From the NCBI GenBank assembly GCA_022539475.1, contig VCMS01000117.1, positions 222,308 through 286,307 of the forward strand: a stretch of 64,000 nt of DNA, in the 5' to 3' direction. This document shows positions 20,074 to 31,800 of the stretch, piece after piece. Made by a program: the position numbers and the translations under genes. A model generated the notes under the pieces. It searched no databases. It saw only the letters and a program-made list of their open reading frames with translations, and was not told where the DNA came from. Position 1 is the stretch's first letter; each line of letters begins with the position of its first letter. This DNA is from Gracilaria domingensis. Taxonomy: Eukaryota > Rhodophyta > Florideophyceae > Gracilariales > Gracilariaceae.

Positions 20074-21285
20074 GTTGGGAGTGGTGGTTTAGAAAGTCGG
20101 GTTCAACGGATGTTGGTTGGAGCAAAGAATGTGTGAGCGACGAGTCGACAGAACGAATGCCGACTTAGCTTCTTGTTCTTAAATAGTCAACAACATTTTG
20201 CGTGAACCACTCAGGACGGCAATACGCTGACCGCTCGTTCTTGGGAATTATTGTTCATGGCAGCAGAATTGCAAACATTGGGTTGCTATTGTTGTAGCTT
20301 TGAATTCTTTTGAGGCAAAGAGCAAGACAGAGGATCATAGTAGACGGCCCCCTCGATGCTCTGTTACTATACAGCACAGAGAATATCAGTGTTTCTTGAA
20401 TACAGACGTTCTCCTTCCCTGAACTCAAAAACAAAATATTTTACGAACCGAACAATCCGTCGAAGAAAGAGACAAGCAGATATGTGGCAATCAACACCAC
20501 TTTTGCCACGCCAAGTATTTCATAGGGCTTTCTGCCCGAACAAGGACCTTGACCTGCCTCTCATGGCTGCTACAACTCTAGAACAGTTATATGCAGCGTC
20601 TTCGTGGAAAGCGATGGCTATGCACACATATAAGCAAATGCAAGAAGTTGCCTCCTGCCTCTCCACTAGTAATTGCTCAAAGGCTATAGGCTATCGTGTA
20701 GTGCGACGAAGTGGAATGTTATAAATAAATCTGTAGTCATGCGTCAAAGTACATGTGGCGCTTTGTCACAAGCTTACACCAGCCATGCACCGAAGCTGTT
20801 CCGCCTCCTCCTTCTTGCGCGTCCTTATTGGCGCGTCAGTGGAACCCTTGGTACCAACGGTACACGTGTTTATGGAAACAATGCAATGGCTATGCCCTTC
20901 GCGATCGTTGGGTTTTGTTCCTTTGAATTGCGGCGTGGCATCACAACATGCTTATCCTTGGTACATGGGCTTGTACCCATATGAAGCGTTTGTAAACGAT
21001 GTGCCGTTAGCATTCATCGTCATGTCTAAGACATTAGCGCAAAAACCGGGCTAACTTTGTTTTTGCGCACCTTCCAACTCGGGAGATGCGAAGCCTCCTG
21101 GTATCACACACCGAGCAGTGTACGAGGCGGTGAGAGCCCCCTTTGCTTGCTTGCACCGTGTAGAACCCAGATTCTCATCTCTAGTGCCAAAGGGTAAATT
21201 ATCTTCCTTCTTCCTCTGCTACTACCCATCTATTGACTTCGCTCGTCTTCTGTGACCAAAGAATTCTTTCTCAGGGCAGATCTCC
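20074..21285. other. Intergenic between divergent vWA genes
   Basis: The 1.2-kb region separates the minus-strand vWA gene from the plus-strand one. The first 110 bp carry the putative TATTTAAG promoter element of the left gene. Small open frames at 20356-20724 and 20755-21054 show no motif and I do not call them. Confidence 0.5.
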
Positions 21286-21951
21286 ATGAATACGTTCACA
21301 GTCGCTTTTCTATCAATAGCGGCGACTCTCGCTTTGGTCTCGTGTTCAGCAAATGGTTCAGTTCAAGAAGTATCGACTGCTGTCAAATTGAACAACGCAG
21401 AGCCTTGTCAGGTGGATGTGTGCTTCGGTCTCGAAGGAAGCAACCTCACGAAGACGCAGTTTAGGAAACAGAAGGAATACTTTCAAGATGTGTTGACGAG
21501 CCTTTCGGAGAGAAGTGAAGTGCGAGTGGCTGCGGTTGTATATGGCGCGGCCAACAGCGTTCTGTTTGGGCGCACTTCAAACCTGACGAGAGCCCTGGAC
21601 AAGGCTGCCCATCTTACTTTCAGAGGATCTCCGGCTACGTCTTTAGCAGCGCCGATTGCATATTGCGACAGCCGTCTCCGATCAAATTCAGGGAGAGGTT
21701 CTTGGATTATTCTTTTCAGTACTGGAGAGAGCAATTTGGGCGGTGATCCGGCACGGAGGGCGAGGGTGTTCAGGGAAAGATCAGAGGGAGAAATCATTGT
21801 AATTTCTCTTGGTGACGAAAACCAGGAGTTGTTGAGCGACCTCTCTGGTGGCAACTCCAGGAATTTGTTCTCTCTTGGGGATGATGGTGAGCAAGAAGAA
21901 GAAGATCATGAATCGTTGGTGGCCAGTGTGACCCGCAGAATCTGCTCGTGA
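21286..21951 (+). CDS. Secreted vWA paralogue with degenerate metal site
   Basis: 221 residues, intronless, with a signal peptide (about 1-23). It aligns throughout with its neighbours: CQVDVCFGLEGSN for CxxxxCFAxDxS, VVYGA for QYG, TSLAAPIAYCD, LGGDP-RRA-x-x-FRER, and a C-terminal Cys (RRICS). The MIDAS is destroyed: Asp to Glu50, the last Ser of DxSxS to Leu54, and the Asp after strand 4 to Thr146 (FSTGE for LGDG); Thr118 is kept. The frame is intact, so the protein is probably made but should not bind metal in the usual way. An acidic run (DDGEQEEEDHE) lies near the end. The motif RRARVFRER is closest to the gene at 19378. Confidence 0.85.
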   Translation: MNTFTVAFLSIAATLALVSCSANGSVQEVSTAVKLNNAEPCQVDVCFGLEGSNLTKTQFRKQKEYFQDVLTSLSERSEVRVAAVVYGAANSVLFGRTSNLTRALDKAAHLTFRGSPATSLAAPIAYCDSRLRSNSGRGSWIILFSTGESNLGGDPARRARVFRERSEGEIIVISLGDENQELLSDLSGGNSRNLFSLGDDGEQEEEDHESLVASVTRRICS

Positions 21952-23173
21952 TCTCTTCTTGCTCGAGAAAAGCAGCAAAATACAGAAATTCTGAGCTTAA
22001 AATGCATCACTCACTAGAGACTTGAACGATCTTGAGAAACCATCTATGCCTTTATCTCCATTAAACTTAATGATCATAATTCTCTACATTTTATGTGGTA
22101 GTAATGTGCTAGGGAGCGCCCTTTCGCCCAAACATATAAAGCTTCGTAATAGCACTGGCCTTGCTAGACCTGATGCGCATTACGGCGCGTAAAGCAAATA
22201 GAGAGCGCACCATTATTCGTGCTTTGGAGTTGGAATACAAAAACTGACAAGCAGGCGGTAACACAAGAGCGCCAAATTGCTCAGTTACTTGCTCCCTACG
22301 TGTTAAGGTCTGCGTGTGAGCAGCGTTTTGTGCCCGACTGTTCCATTGCTGTGCTTCGAGTTTCAGCAGAACTCAAGCATTGACTCCCTGTAAGCGAGGA
22401 TGTCTTGATTCTATGTGCTGGCCCGTCGCATGAGTTTCAACTTGCGTACAGAAGAAGAGGCATTTGACTAGAAAGATGCTGAGGCATCATGAGTTGCGAA
22501 AGTAGTTTCAACATCTTCCTTCGCAATAGAAAGTCACATGTCATGCAATCACTTCTCAGGGGGATGAATTCTATTAACTTCTGAAGGGTCGATGTCGTAC
22601 CTGCATCGTTTTCACCATTCCAATCTGGTTGTTGCTTTTTAGCAATGCTTCTGAGGTGCTGGTACTGACCACGGCGATGGCAGCAGTAATCGAAATTTGT
22701 CTCATGAATACTAAACGCTTTCGGTGATCCTCCTGACGTGAAACCGTGAGGAAGACGAGCAGTCAACAAAAGAAACGACAAGTGATCGGTGCTGTCGTGT
22801 CGGCGTTTACTTCTTGGGTCGGTGTCTACCAGTCTAGCTACGTAGTTCGGGTTCTGCAGGTGCTGCAGCAACCCTATGTAGTGCGTGCTGCACTGCTGCG
22901 TGCAGTGCCTTCCACCAAGGTCACTGCTCTCATCTTTGGTGACCAAAATGCAGAGCAGTGTCTGCAGCCAGAGCAGTCCAATCTATCTGTACAAGATCTA
23001 CACAGTCACCTTTGCACCGCTCTATTCTTGAGCTTCCCTTCTACCCTGACGGTCCCATTCAAATCAATTCACTCAAAGCGCGAATCAGTTCGCGCTCAAA
23101 CAACTCCCCCCTCCCCAACGACCATCAAAGAACCTATTGTTTCTACAGTTCTACGCTTGCTTCACATCCGGAA
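21952..23173. other. Intergenic upstream of the third vWA gene
   Basis: Small frames, including 22437-22946 on the minus strand, show no recognisable domain. At about 22853-22912 there is a run of overlapping CTGCAG/TGCTGCA palindromes including GCACTGC and GCAGTGC arms, about 260-320 bp upstream of the vWA start; these could be regulatory. Confidence 0.4.
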
Positions 23174-23839
23174 ATGAAGTTCACGTCTCATTCATATGGA
23201 ACGTTCCTCTTGGTGTTTGCGGTAGCTGTAGTTGCCTCCCCACGTCAAGACTTAGCGGCTGATCAGAGACTTCATACTGTTCGAAACATAGTGGAAAATG
23301 GCGATTGCAACATTAACGTTTGTTTTGCCCTTGATGGAAGTAGCTCTATAGGCGAGGAGGCATTCCAGATGGAGAAGCATCTCGTGCAGGATGTGGTTTC
23401 AATCCTTGCGGAGAATAACGCATCATTTGCAGCTGTACAGTATGGAAGGTATAATGAAGAGATCTCGTCATTAACAGATAATGAGAGCCAGTTTTTATGG
23501 GAGGTTCAGGATGCTCAATATCAGAATGCTGGTCGTACGTCTATGGCTGCTGGGATTGGATACTGCTTCTTCGAGCTGGCCAAGGTGGCAAATGGGGTTG
23601 CCAAAATTGTTCTGATCGGCGATGGACATAGAAACTCGATTGGTGATCCTGTTCATTACGCTCACATTTTCAAGAACTATTTTGGCAATAGGGCTTCATT
23701 GGACGTGGTTGGTGTGGGTTTCAGCGATTGGTCATTCCTAGAGGAAGTCGCCTCCGTTGGAAGTGGAGAAGTGTTCAGGGTCGATGACTTCTTAGAGCTG
23801 GCTCTCTTCATCGAAGACCTGGCATACGATATTTGCTGA
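23174..23839 (+). CDS. Secreted vWA-domain protein, intact MIDAS
   Basis: 221 residues from the ATG at 23174. The frame is open 216 bases further upstream, but only this Met gives a signal peptide (YGTFLLVFAVAVVASP) like its paralogues. The vWA domain has DGSSS (D54-S58), Thr122 in RTSMAAG and Asp150 in LIGDGHRNSIGDP, so MIDAS is complete. The cysteine pattern CNINVC, YCF and C-terminal YDIC matches the other two copies. It ends 29 bp before the TTAA at 23869 that appears to start a nested mobile element. Likely extracellular adhesion or ligand binding; partner unknown. Confidence 0.88.
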   Translation: MKFTSHSYGTFLLVFAVAVVASPRQDLAADQRLHTVRNIVENGDCNINVCFALDGSSSIGEEAFQMEKHLVQDVVSILAENNASFAAVQYGRYNEEISSLTDNESQFLWEVQDAQYQNAGRTSMAAGIGYCFFELAKVANGVAKIVLIGDGHRNSIGDPVHYAHIFKNYFGNRASLDVVGVGFSDWSFLEEVASVGSGEVFRVDDFLELALFIEDLAYDIC

Positions 23840-24276
23840 CTCATTTGATCTAGCAGATTGTTAGGCTCTTAACCCTTGGCAGAAGGACATGGAATAGATA
23901 GAAAATTCCTAAAAGCGCTACTTTATACCTCGCGCCATTCTTTTGCTGTTTTACGCAGCAACAAGAAAACCAATGCATCTTGTAGCGCTTTCTTCCCTCT
24001 TTCAATCGCTGTTCTTGTTGTTAATGAGAAGTAAATAGTTATAAAGTTATGCGCGCTTTCAAAGAACCGTCCAAACGCGCCAGTCAACCGGCTTTTGGAA
24101 CCCATTCTCTTCCAATTTTTTGGAATAGCACCTATTCCAACTGGAAGAGGTGCTCTTCCATGTGCACAATATAGGAGTTTTTGCACTGCTGTAGGCATTT
24201 TTTACTTCAAAATTAAGGGTTTTTACTGTGCACTCAGTAGTTGTTCTACGTGATCATGACTGTAGAAGTAAAACAT

Positions 24277-25809
24277 TGTGGACGCCATTTTTGTGGACGA
24301 ATGGGGCGGGTGGTGACAACCCAACTGCAGAAACGAAACACCAGGGGGTACCAGCCGTCGTGCTGTTGTTGACGGCAACGTAGCGTTCTGTTGTTGCTAG
24401 CGTATGGTAGGCAGCAAAGATCAGCAGCCCTGTGACAGCAAACTAGAGTAGTCTACAGCTGGGCGGGGAGCAAAAGAACGCAAAGGGTGCGCAAACGTCA
24501 ACCTAAGTTCGTCGGAACTGTGTACTGGTAGTTGCAAGCGACGGCGTGGAAGTGCAAACGAGCCCAAAACAGGGCAGCACAACTAGCTGCGTAGAGACGA
24601 ATTGTGAAGCGGGAGACCAAGCCGTTCACTGTTGGGTTGAATGTAGGAAGGTTGATGGCAAGGGGGAGCAGACTACTCTGACGGGTGGTGGGGGTTTGCC
24701 AAAGGAAGTGTGTGTGAGGTCGTCAAGGTGGTCTGCCCTCTCCAGATTTTGGAGACCATCGCTCTTCGGAGGGGGGTTTATATAAAGAAATGAGCCATTG
24801 AATAATCTCAAAGAATGCATACTAGTCGTATTTCTAATCTAAGGGTTCACTAGTTACTATTTGTGTGGGTTTCTTGATTGGTTCCTCCCACAACTGCTGT
24901 TTCGATGCGGTCATAACCACCTGGCCATAATGAGTCTCTTGACCGTCTCTTTATAGACGCGAAGCAGCTTCTCATTGAGACAGGTCAGGTCGCGTGTGCC
25001 TTCCATTCCACAGAAAAGTTGTCCGAAATTCCATTAGTTTTGCCCGAATCGATGAGTCGTTTCCATTTGATTGATGACATGTAAGGTTATCTCCTTGTTG
25101 ACAAGTAATAATTCCTTTCCATGGGACATGTCACCGACATGTCCTCAGCTGTTTTGTTCGTAATGGTTTGTCAACAAGACATTAATTCCTTCCCAACAAT
25201 TTCTTGTTGAAAATTAATCAATTTCCCTAATTAATTCTCAGTTCCTTCCCAATGCATTGGTGGATTAATGTCTCAGGTGCACCCAGAAAATTGCTACGTG
25301 GCCACCACTCTGTCAACTGCTGAGTGGTGCTGCACATATACCTGCATCACGCCATCCGACTGTCTTCTTCACCTTGCAGACATCCCACCGAGTCGCTGCA
25401 GCCACCCTTGCACCTATCGTTTATCCTGCCACCTCCCATGCCACCCCGTACCCGCTCAGTCCTCGATGTAGAGGCAGAGGAGGCCTCCATCGTGGACGAG
25501 ATTCACGAAATTCTCTTCAACGTCACGTACGATTACCGCACGGGCTATATTGCTGGCTTCCGCGACGCCGTTTTCAGGATCCGCGCCGCGCTACAGGAGC
25601 TAATTCGCGCCGCCGAATCCGTAGGAACTGGAGACGTGCCGTTGACTCGTATTACCCTGAATGGTGTGCGTCGTATTCAGCGTTGAGTCCGCCCTAATTG
25701 CTTGATACTGAGGGCTTCCTGCTGCTTCTAGTAAAAATCTGCTTTCCTTGCGTAACGGACGCTCCTCTTCAATGCTTCTCCACATGCCCTTCTGCGCTGC
25801 ATCTTCACA
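24277..25809 (-). repeat. 3' LTR of the long-LTR Ty3 element
   Basis: Plus-strand ends are TGTGGACGCC and ATCTTCACA. A TATA-like TTTATATAAAG lies at 24777-24787, so on the minus strand U3 is about 1.03 kb and R-U5 about 0.5 kb. It contains a plus-strand (antisense) open frame at 25438-25686. The palindrome GGACATGTC-ACC-GACATGTCC sits near 25125-25145. Confidence 0.92.
25438..25686 (+). CDS. Antisense open frame within the 3' LTR, 82 residues
   Basis: ATG at 25438 (MPPRTRSVLDVEAEEASI...). The frame is open a further 38 codons upstream. The peptide is charged, with predicted helix (VDEIHEILFNV; FRIRAALQELIRAAES) and no known motif. It is on the strand opposite to gag-pol. The same frame at 33452-33700 is identical although the LTRs differ elsewhere. 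It may be a regulatory peptide or simply a chance frame in a young LTR. Confidence 0.35.
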   Translation: MPPRTRSVLDVEAEEASIVDEIHEILFNVTYDYRTGYIAGFRDAVFRIRAALQELIRAAESVGTGDVPLTRITLNGVRRIQR

Positions 25810-25858
25810 CACTCCCCACCTAAGCGGTCGCTTCGCCTAGTCGGCCGTGAATTAGATC

Positions 25859-28800
25859 TTACATCGTAGTTCCCAAAGCTCCGTTGCGCGAAACTTCTTC
25901 AGTGGTGTAGAAGAACGGATATGGAGGCTCTGTGTAGTCGGGGTCTGGATTGAAGTCCACAATGAACTCCTCCCGTTGTCCGATAAGTCGGATGTAGTCC
26001 ACCACTTGTTCTTCATGTGTTGCTGCTGGTGGGAGGTGACCATATTTTCCGACCACATAATGATAGAGAAGGAATATGGTTCCATCAGCGCCAAGTCTCG
26101 TCATTTGTGGGTGTAGCCTTCGTGCCAACCTTCCCAGCATTTCATGAGAACGTCTTGTGATGTACTGACCATATACGTGGTGTACGCTAAGGCAGAGATG
26201 GAAGCAGTTCCAGACAACCCTGTGCTTCTCCCAATCTTCACAATCCAATGGCGCAAGCCAGTCTTCTAGTGTACGACCGCCGACTTCCAGAGTTAGATAA
26301 TCTACTTCTGGGTTGCGAACTTCGTAGTCGACAACAATTGGCATTGCAACCATGTCAAGTGCATGACTCACTTCTTGTCGCAAGGTCCTTGGTCGCTCGT
26401 AATAGGGTTTGAGTCTCCTTGCGTGTATGCCTTTTCGGGACATGCGGCGATGCGGAGAGATGAGGTAGTACCGAGGGTGACTTGCACGAATAACATGACA
26501 AGGGCCATAGAACTTTGAGATAAACGACGGCCACTTGATTCCGGGATTCATAGCTCCTGCTCGCATGACTAGGACCTGGTCTCCCACTGCAAACCTATGG
26601 CCATAGCGTCCTTCGTTCCTTCGCGCGGGTTGCCTATCGTCGCGAGTGGCCCTACCGATTGCGGCTGCTTGAAGTTCTGTAATTCTGTTTGCCGGGGAGG
26701 CCGAAGTTATGAACGGAGGAGGATCGGTATGGTGCATGCGAGGGTAGACCCCGTATAGCAGCTCAAAAGGGGAGTACCCCTCAGTCATTTGACGAGTTCT
26801 GTACCCGAATAAAACATCAGGCAATGCTTCATCCAAGCCAACGCTTTTCTCATGAATGATCTTGCTTAGTGACCTCTTAATGGTTCCCACCATCCTTTCT
26901 GCTCGTCCATTTGACATCGGTGCGTACGCTAGAACAGATTTGAGCGAGATACCGTGCTCCCACATGTATTCTTGCACCGTAGCCGCTAGAAAAGATGTTG
27001 CATTATCAGATATGATGACACGTGGGTAACCGAAGGGGGCAACAATCTCTTGCTTCACAAATCTTAGGACTTCAGCCGCTGTGGCGTTCTTCGTAGCTAG
27101 AGCGACAGGCCATCCTGTTAAATGCTCCACTCCTATCAGAAGGAACCGATTACCATTGCGAGTGGGGCGGAACGGTCCGGCGAAATCGATAGAAAATGTG
27201 TCGAAAACATTTGTAAGTGAGGCCCGCTGACCAGCGCGATAAGCTAGAAAGGCGCCCATGAATTGGCATCCGTTACAGCTCCTGACATATTCAGAGACTT
27301 CAAAGCGCATAGTGGGCCACCAAAATCTAGTAGAGAGATGTTTCATGGTTGCCTTGAAGTCCCAGTGCCCCACATCATCATGGAAGGTTCGAATGATTTG
27401 GATCCTTTCGGATACATTGGGGACGAGCCTTAGCCAACCACCCATTCTGCGATAAAGGCCTCCATCCCAGACTGTAAACTTCTTTGCGTTGCGTTTGATT
27501 GCAGCCCTAATTTTGGGGTCCTCTTCGTCGATCGCCATGTGGTTCAAGTGCCGTGCGATGTTGGCATAGTAAGGCTCTAAGCCATTGAACGCGTCAGTAA
27601 CTGGGGCGGCCACGGCAGCTGAGTTCTCATATTTGTTCATGGCAAAGCGAGAAAGGTAGTCCGCTGCGTGGTTCTTGTCGCCAGCACGATAGACGATTTC
27701 GAACTCATACTCAGCCAAGAAGTCCAACCATCTGGCCAGCCGACCGTGCATATCTTTCTTTGTGAACGCATATTTTAAAGCCTGGTGGTCCGTGACCAAC
27801 TGAAAGGGCTGAGAACCAAGTAGGTACATTCTGAACTTCTTCAACGCAAAGACAACAGCTAAGGCTTCTTGTTCACATACTGAATACCTTTTCTCTGTTG
27901 CCGCCATGGTTCTGCTCGCGTATTGTAGCGGATGAAAGTTCCCATCTGACTTCTTTTGCGCCAGAACGGCACCCAGTGCGACTGAGGAAGCATCTGTTTC
28001 AACGCGGAATGGAGAGTCAAAGTCGGGAAAAGCCAAGACGGAGGGTGTCGTGAGTTTCTGCTTCAACTCATTGAAAGCCTTGAGCATTTCATCAGTGAAC
28101 TCTAGTCTTCCCTTACCCGAGGTGGAGGCATGCAGGACCGACGAGGTCTCGGCAAAATGCGTAATAAATCGTCGGTAGTAGCCCGCAAGGCCCAGGAAGC
28201 TTCTTAGCTCGGTAACTGTCCTTGGCACTGGAGCATTTTGAATGGCCTCGACCTTTCCTGTATCCACAGACACACCAGTCTCTTCCACAACATGCCCTAG
28301 CAGCTTGATCTTTGGTTGAGCGAACTCGCACTTGGAAATCTTCAGTTTTAGACCATGCGACGAGATAGTTTTCAGCACAGTTCCAACATGTTCGAGGTGC
28401 TCCTCAAGGCTTTTGGAAAATATTACCACATCATCAACATAGACCCGAGCAAACTCACAGCGATTGAGGATCGAGTCCATCATACGTTGGAACGTGGATG
28501 GCGCGTTCATGAGCCCAAACGGCATGACTTCAAACTGGTACGTGCCCTGCCTACAGACAAAAGTGGTCATCACTTTGCACTTCTGTGACATGCGGATCTG
28601 CCAATATCCTGAGAATAGGTCAAGAGTCGTGAAGAAGGAGGCTCCCCGAATATCGTCAAATATCTGTTCCATGCGAGGCAACGGCCACCGATCGGCTTTC
28701 ATGACCCTGTTCAACGACCTATAGTCTACGCAGAACCTAGGCTTCCCGTCCTTCTTAGTAGCTATGACAACGGGAAAAGACCAGGGGGATGTACAAGGCT

Positions 28801-31800
28801 TGCTGATACCTGCTGATAGCATCTTGTCAACCTCTTTCCTAACCACTTCATCATGCTTTGGTGGCAGGCGTCTTACTCGAGAGTATATGGGTGTATCGAC
28901 AGTGAGTGAGAACTCGTGCATCACGGGGACATCGAAGGGGCGCAGATCATACAAAGACCAGGCTACGACATCCAGGTCGAGCAACGTGGCTAGCAACTTC
29001 TGTTGTGCCTCAAGAGGTAAGTGCGATACTCTCTCAAGGATAATTTCCCTTTGATCCGCATCCGGATGATAGTCTCTTCTGTCAAAGGTCCTACCATCTC
29101 CGTCCCGAGCAATGGGATCCAGTAATGAGAACTCAACCTGGGAGGTAAGGCAGTTTGCTTCAACCCGTTTCTCACTATCGTCAACCCCATGTAGACCCTG
29201 CTGTTCGCTAGATTGCTCTTCATCGCTCGATGCTTTGGGGGGATCTCTAGCATTAAGAGGTGGTTGCGAGGGGCCTGGCCGCAACCCGGTGCTTCCCGAG
29301 CTGCCAATGGCTTGCGTCTGAAATTCCTCTTGAGGAAGCTCTTCCTCGAAGGCGATTACAAGAAGGCCCTCGTCATCCTCCTCCAGCTTTCCCATACGAC
29401 CAAAGGGCATGTTGTGTTGCCCTAAGTGCGGAGGATGTGCAAGATCGGGAACGGGGTACCGTATTTCAACCCGTACGACCAAAAAGTCGCTAACAAGCTC
29501 GCCTTCTTCAAGTGGTAACAGCTTGACTTCGTCCTTGATGGGGATAGTGAGGACTGGGTCCCGATAGAGAGGCGTGTCAGCGATCTCAACCTCTTCGGGG
29601 GAGGAGTCTTCCTCTTCTGCAATTTCTTCATGATCTTCTTCATGATCTACTTCATCACCTACTTCATTATTCACTTCATCATCTACTTCTTCATCTGCAT
29701 CTTCTTCTTCATCTACTTCGACTTCATCTTCATGGTGTACAACTTCTTCAACATTCTCGCTCTTATCAGGCTGCTGGACGCTGGTGTCCGTCGACGAGCT
29801 TTGGAAAGACGATGGATTCGGATGACGGTCGTCAACAGACCCTTGGAGCCCCACGTAAGTGACATGTTCTTGTCGTTCCTCTCCTTGGGGTGCGTCGGGA
29901 GGGTCTCGCTCACTTTGCGTGTCTGGGATTGGCCACCCCTCTTCGAATCGAACTACGTGTGCGGCGAGGGGATCCACCTCCAGTACTCCCATGTTCCCAT
30001 AAGGTAGTTGAGATGTGTGAGGATGGACAGGATCACCAGGCGCCAGCTGAGGGTAACGACGATAAACTCGGAAGATGAGGTAGTCCGGCTGACCATCCGG
30101 ATCTTCCGGTCTTAACAAGACAACATCGCTCCTTATCGGAAGGACAAGACCTTGCTCGGGTGGAGAACCTTCTTCATCATTCTCACTCGAACTGTCTTCG
30201 TTTTCATCTGCCGCTTCAAGTCTTTCGCGCTCCTCATCCAACACTTGTGGTTGAGGCAGCACGGGTTCCCCTTCTTCTTGGGTGATGTTCAACTCCTGAA
30301 AATCTTCCACATAATTTCGATGGAGCGAGACAACTGAGGGCTGACGTCCGCTCGGCAATCCTTGCTCATGATGCAAGGCGGACAGAGCATATGCCGACGT
30401 GTCCGGTTTGCCTTTCGGGAAGAAGAAAGTAGGTTCTGCTTCATCCTGATCATCCTCACTTTCGGAGGAGAACGAGTCGGAGGCCGACGTGAAGTCCTCA
30501 CTGTCCGTATGTGCCATTTCCTCAACAAAGTCTTCATCAGGCCGATGGTAGTCCAGTGGCAAGACGGTGCTGTCACCATCGAACCGCATGGAGACTTGCT
30601 GAGTGCCAAGGTCCAAACAAGCTTGCAAAGATTCAAGCGTAGGGCACCCAATTATGACGTAAAAGGGGGGGTTCTCCACGACTAAGAAGTCCAAAGGTGC
30701 TCGCAGAGAGCCGAATACTACTGGTATATCTTGTACTCGCCCTCGGACCAAGGATTTCGTCCCGTCAGCAACAATGATCCTCCGGCCTGAAGGCCTTAGT
30801 TCAAGAGACAACCTTTGGCTAAAAGCGATCGACATCAAATTGGGGATTGCGCCTGAATCCAGCAACGCCTGGCACACGGTCCCGTATACCGCCACATTAA
30901 CCACTTTTAGGGATGGAGGCAGCGCCGGAGCCTGAGCGAGTGCTACCTTCTTACCACTGAAGCTCCCGGAAAGAATCCGACGAAGATCTTTCTTAGCGTT
31001 GTCAGCGTCTCCCCGAGCTAACTGACCAAACGTAATCCCAGTTGGGGCTTTAGCAAGCTCTTCATAAACGTTGTACTTAGCGATATGCTCTTGGATCTTA
31101 ATCTTCTCAGGCTTGGCCTTCGGCTTGCCAGTTGAAGTCTTTCGCGCTTTCGATGGTGCCTTCGAGATTCCTCTTGGTGGCTTAGCCACGGCTCCAGCAT
31201 CCTGGCTTTGGGGAAACATCACGGGTGAGATGCCTGGAAGGGTAGTGGTGCGGGGCTGCTTTGGCAGAGGGTTACCGTCTGAGTCTCTTTTCGTCGTAGT
31301 CACGACATCATCATCGTCAGAGTCATTGATAACCACTGACACAGGGTTTTCCTCAGACCTGAAGCGCACGTTCTTTTCCTTTAAAGCCCTCTCCACGCCC
31401 GACTCGGACTTGACACCTTCAAAGGACACGTTAGAGCCTGGTTCCGCCTTAGGCTTGGACCAACAAGTCGTTACGGAGTGACCGATCCTTCCGCAGCGAC
31501 CGCAGCGCGTGTTGCGATGCGGGTTCAGTTCGCAACGGTTTGCAAAGTGACCAGGCTGGTGACAGTAGGAGCAAGTCTGCTCCTTCTCTTGACGAGGCTC
31601 TGCCGCTTGAGTCTTCTTTACGAGGAGGTGAAGCTCCGCCATTTGCTCAGCCAGTCGTTCAACCTTTTCTTCAAGTGGCGCTGCACTCGGGCGTGCGGCT
31701 TTCGTCTTCGAGGTCCTCTGTAACATTTGCTTCGGTGGTGGAAGCGCGCTCAATGCGCCGTAGGAGCCCAGCGCTTTCCTTCCTGCTACAAAGGATCTCA

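Noticed and set aside
22437-22946. 169-residue minus-strand frame upstream of a vWA gene
   Set aside because: No recognisable motif, and it overlaps the likely promoter of the vWA gene.
29630-29760. Simple-sequence repeat encoding Ile/Phe/Tyr-rich protein on the plus strand
   Set aside because: It is the complement of the Glu/Asp-rich linker of the Ty3 polyprotein on the minus strand.
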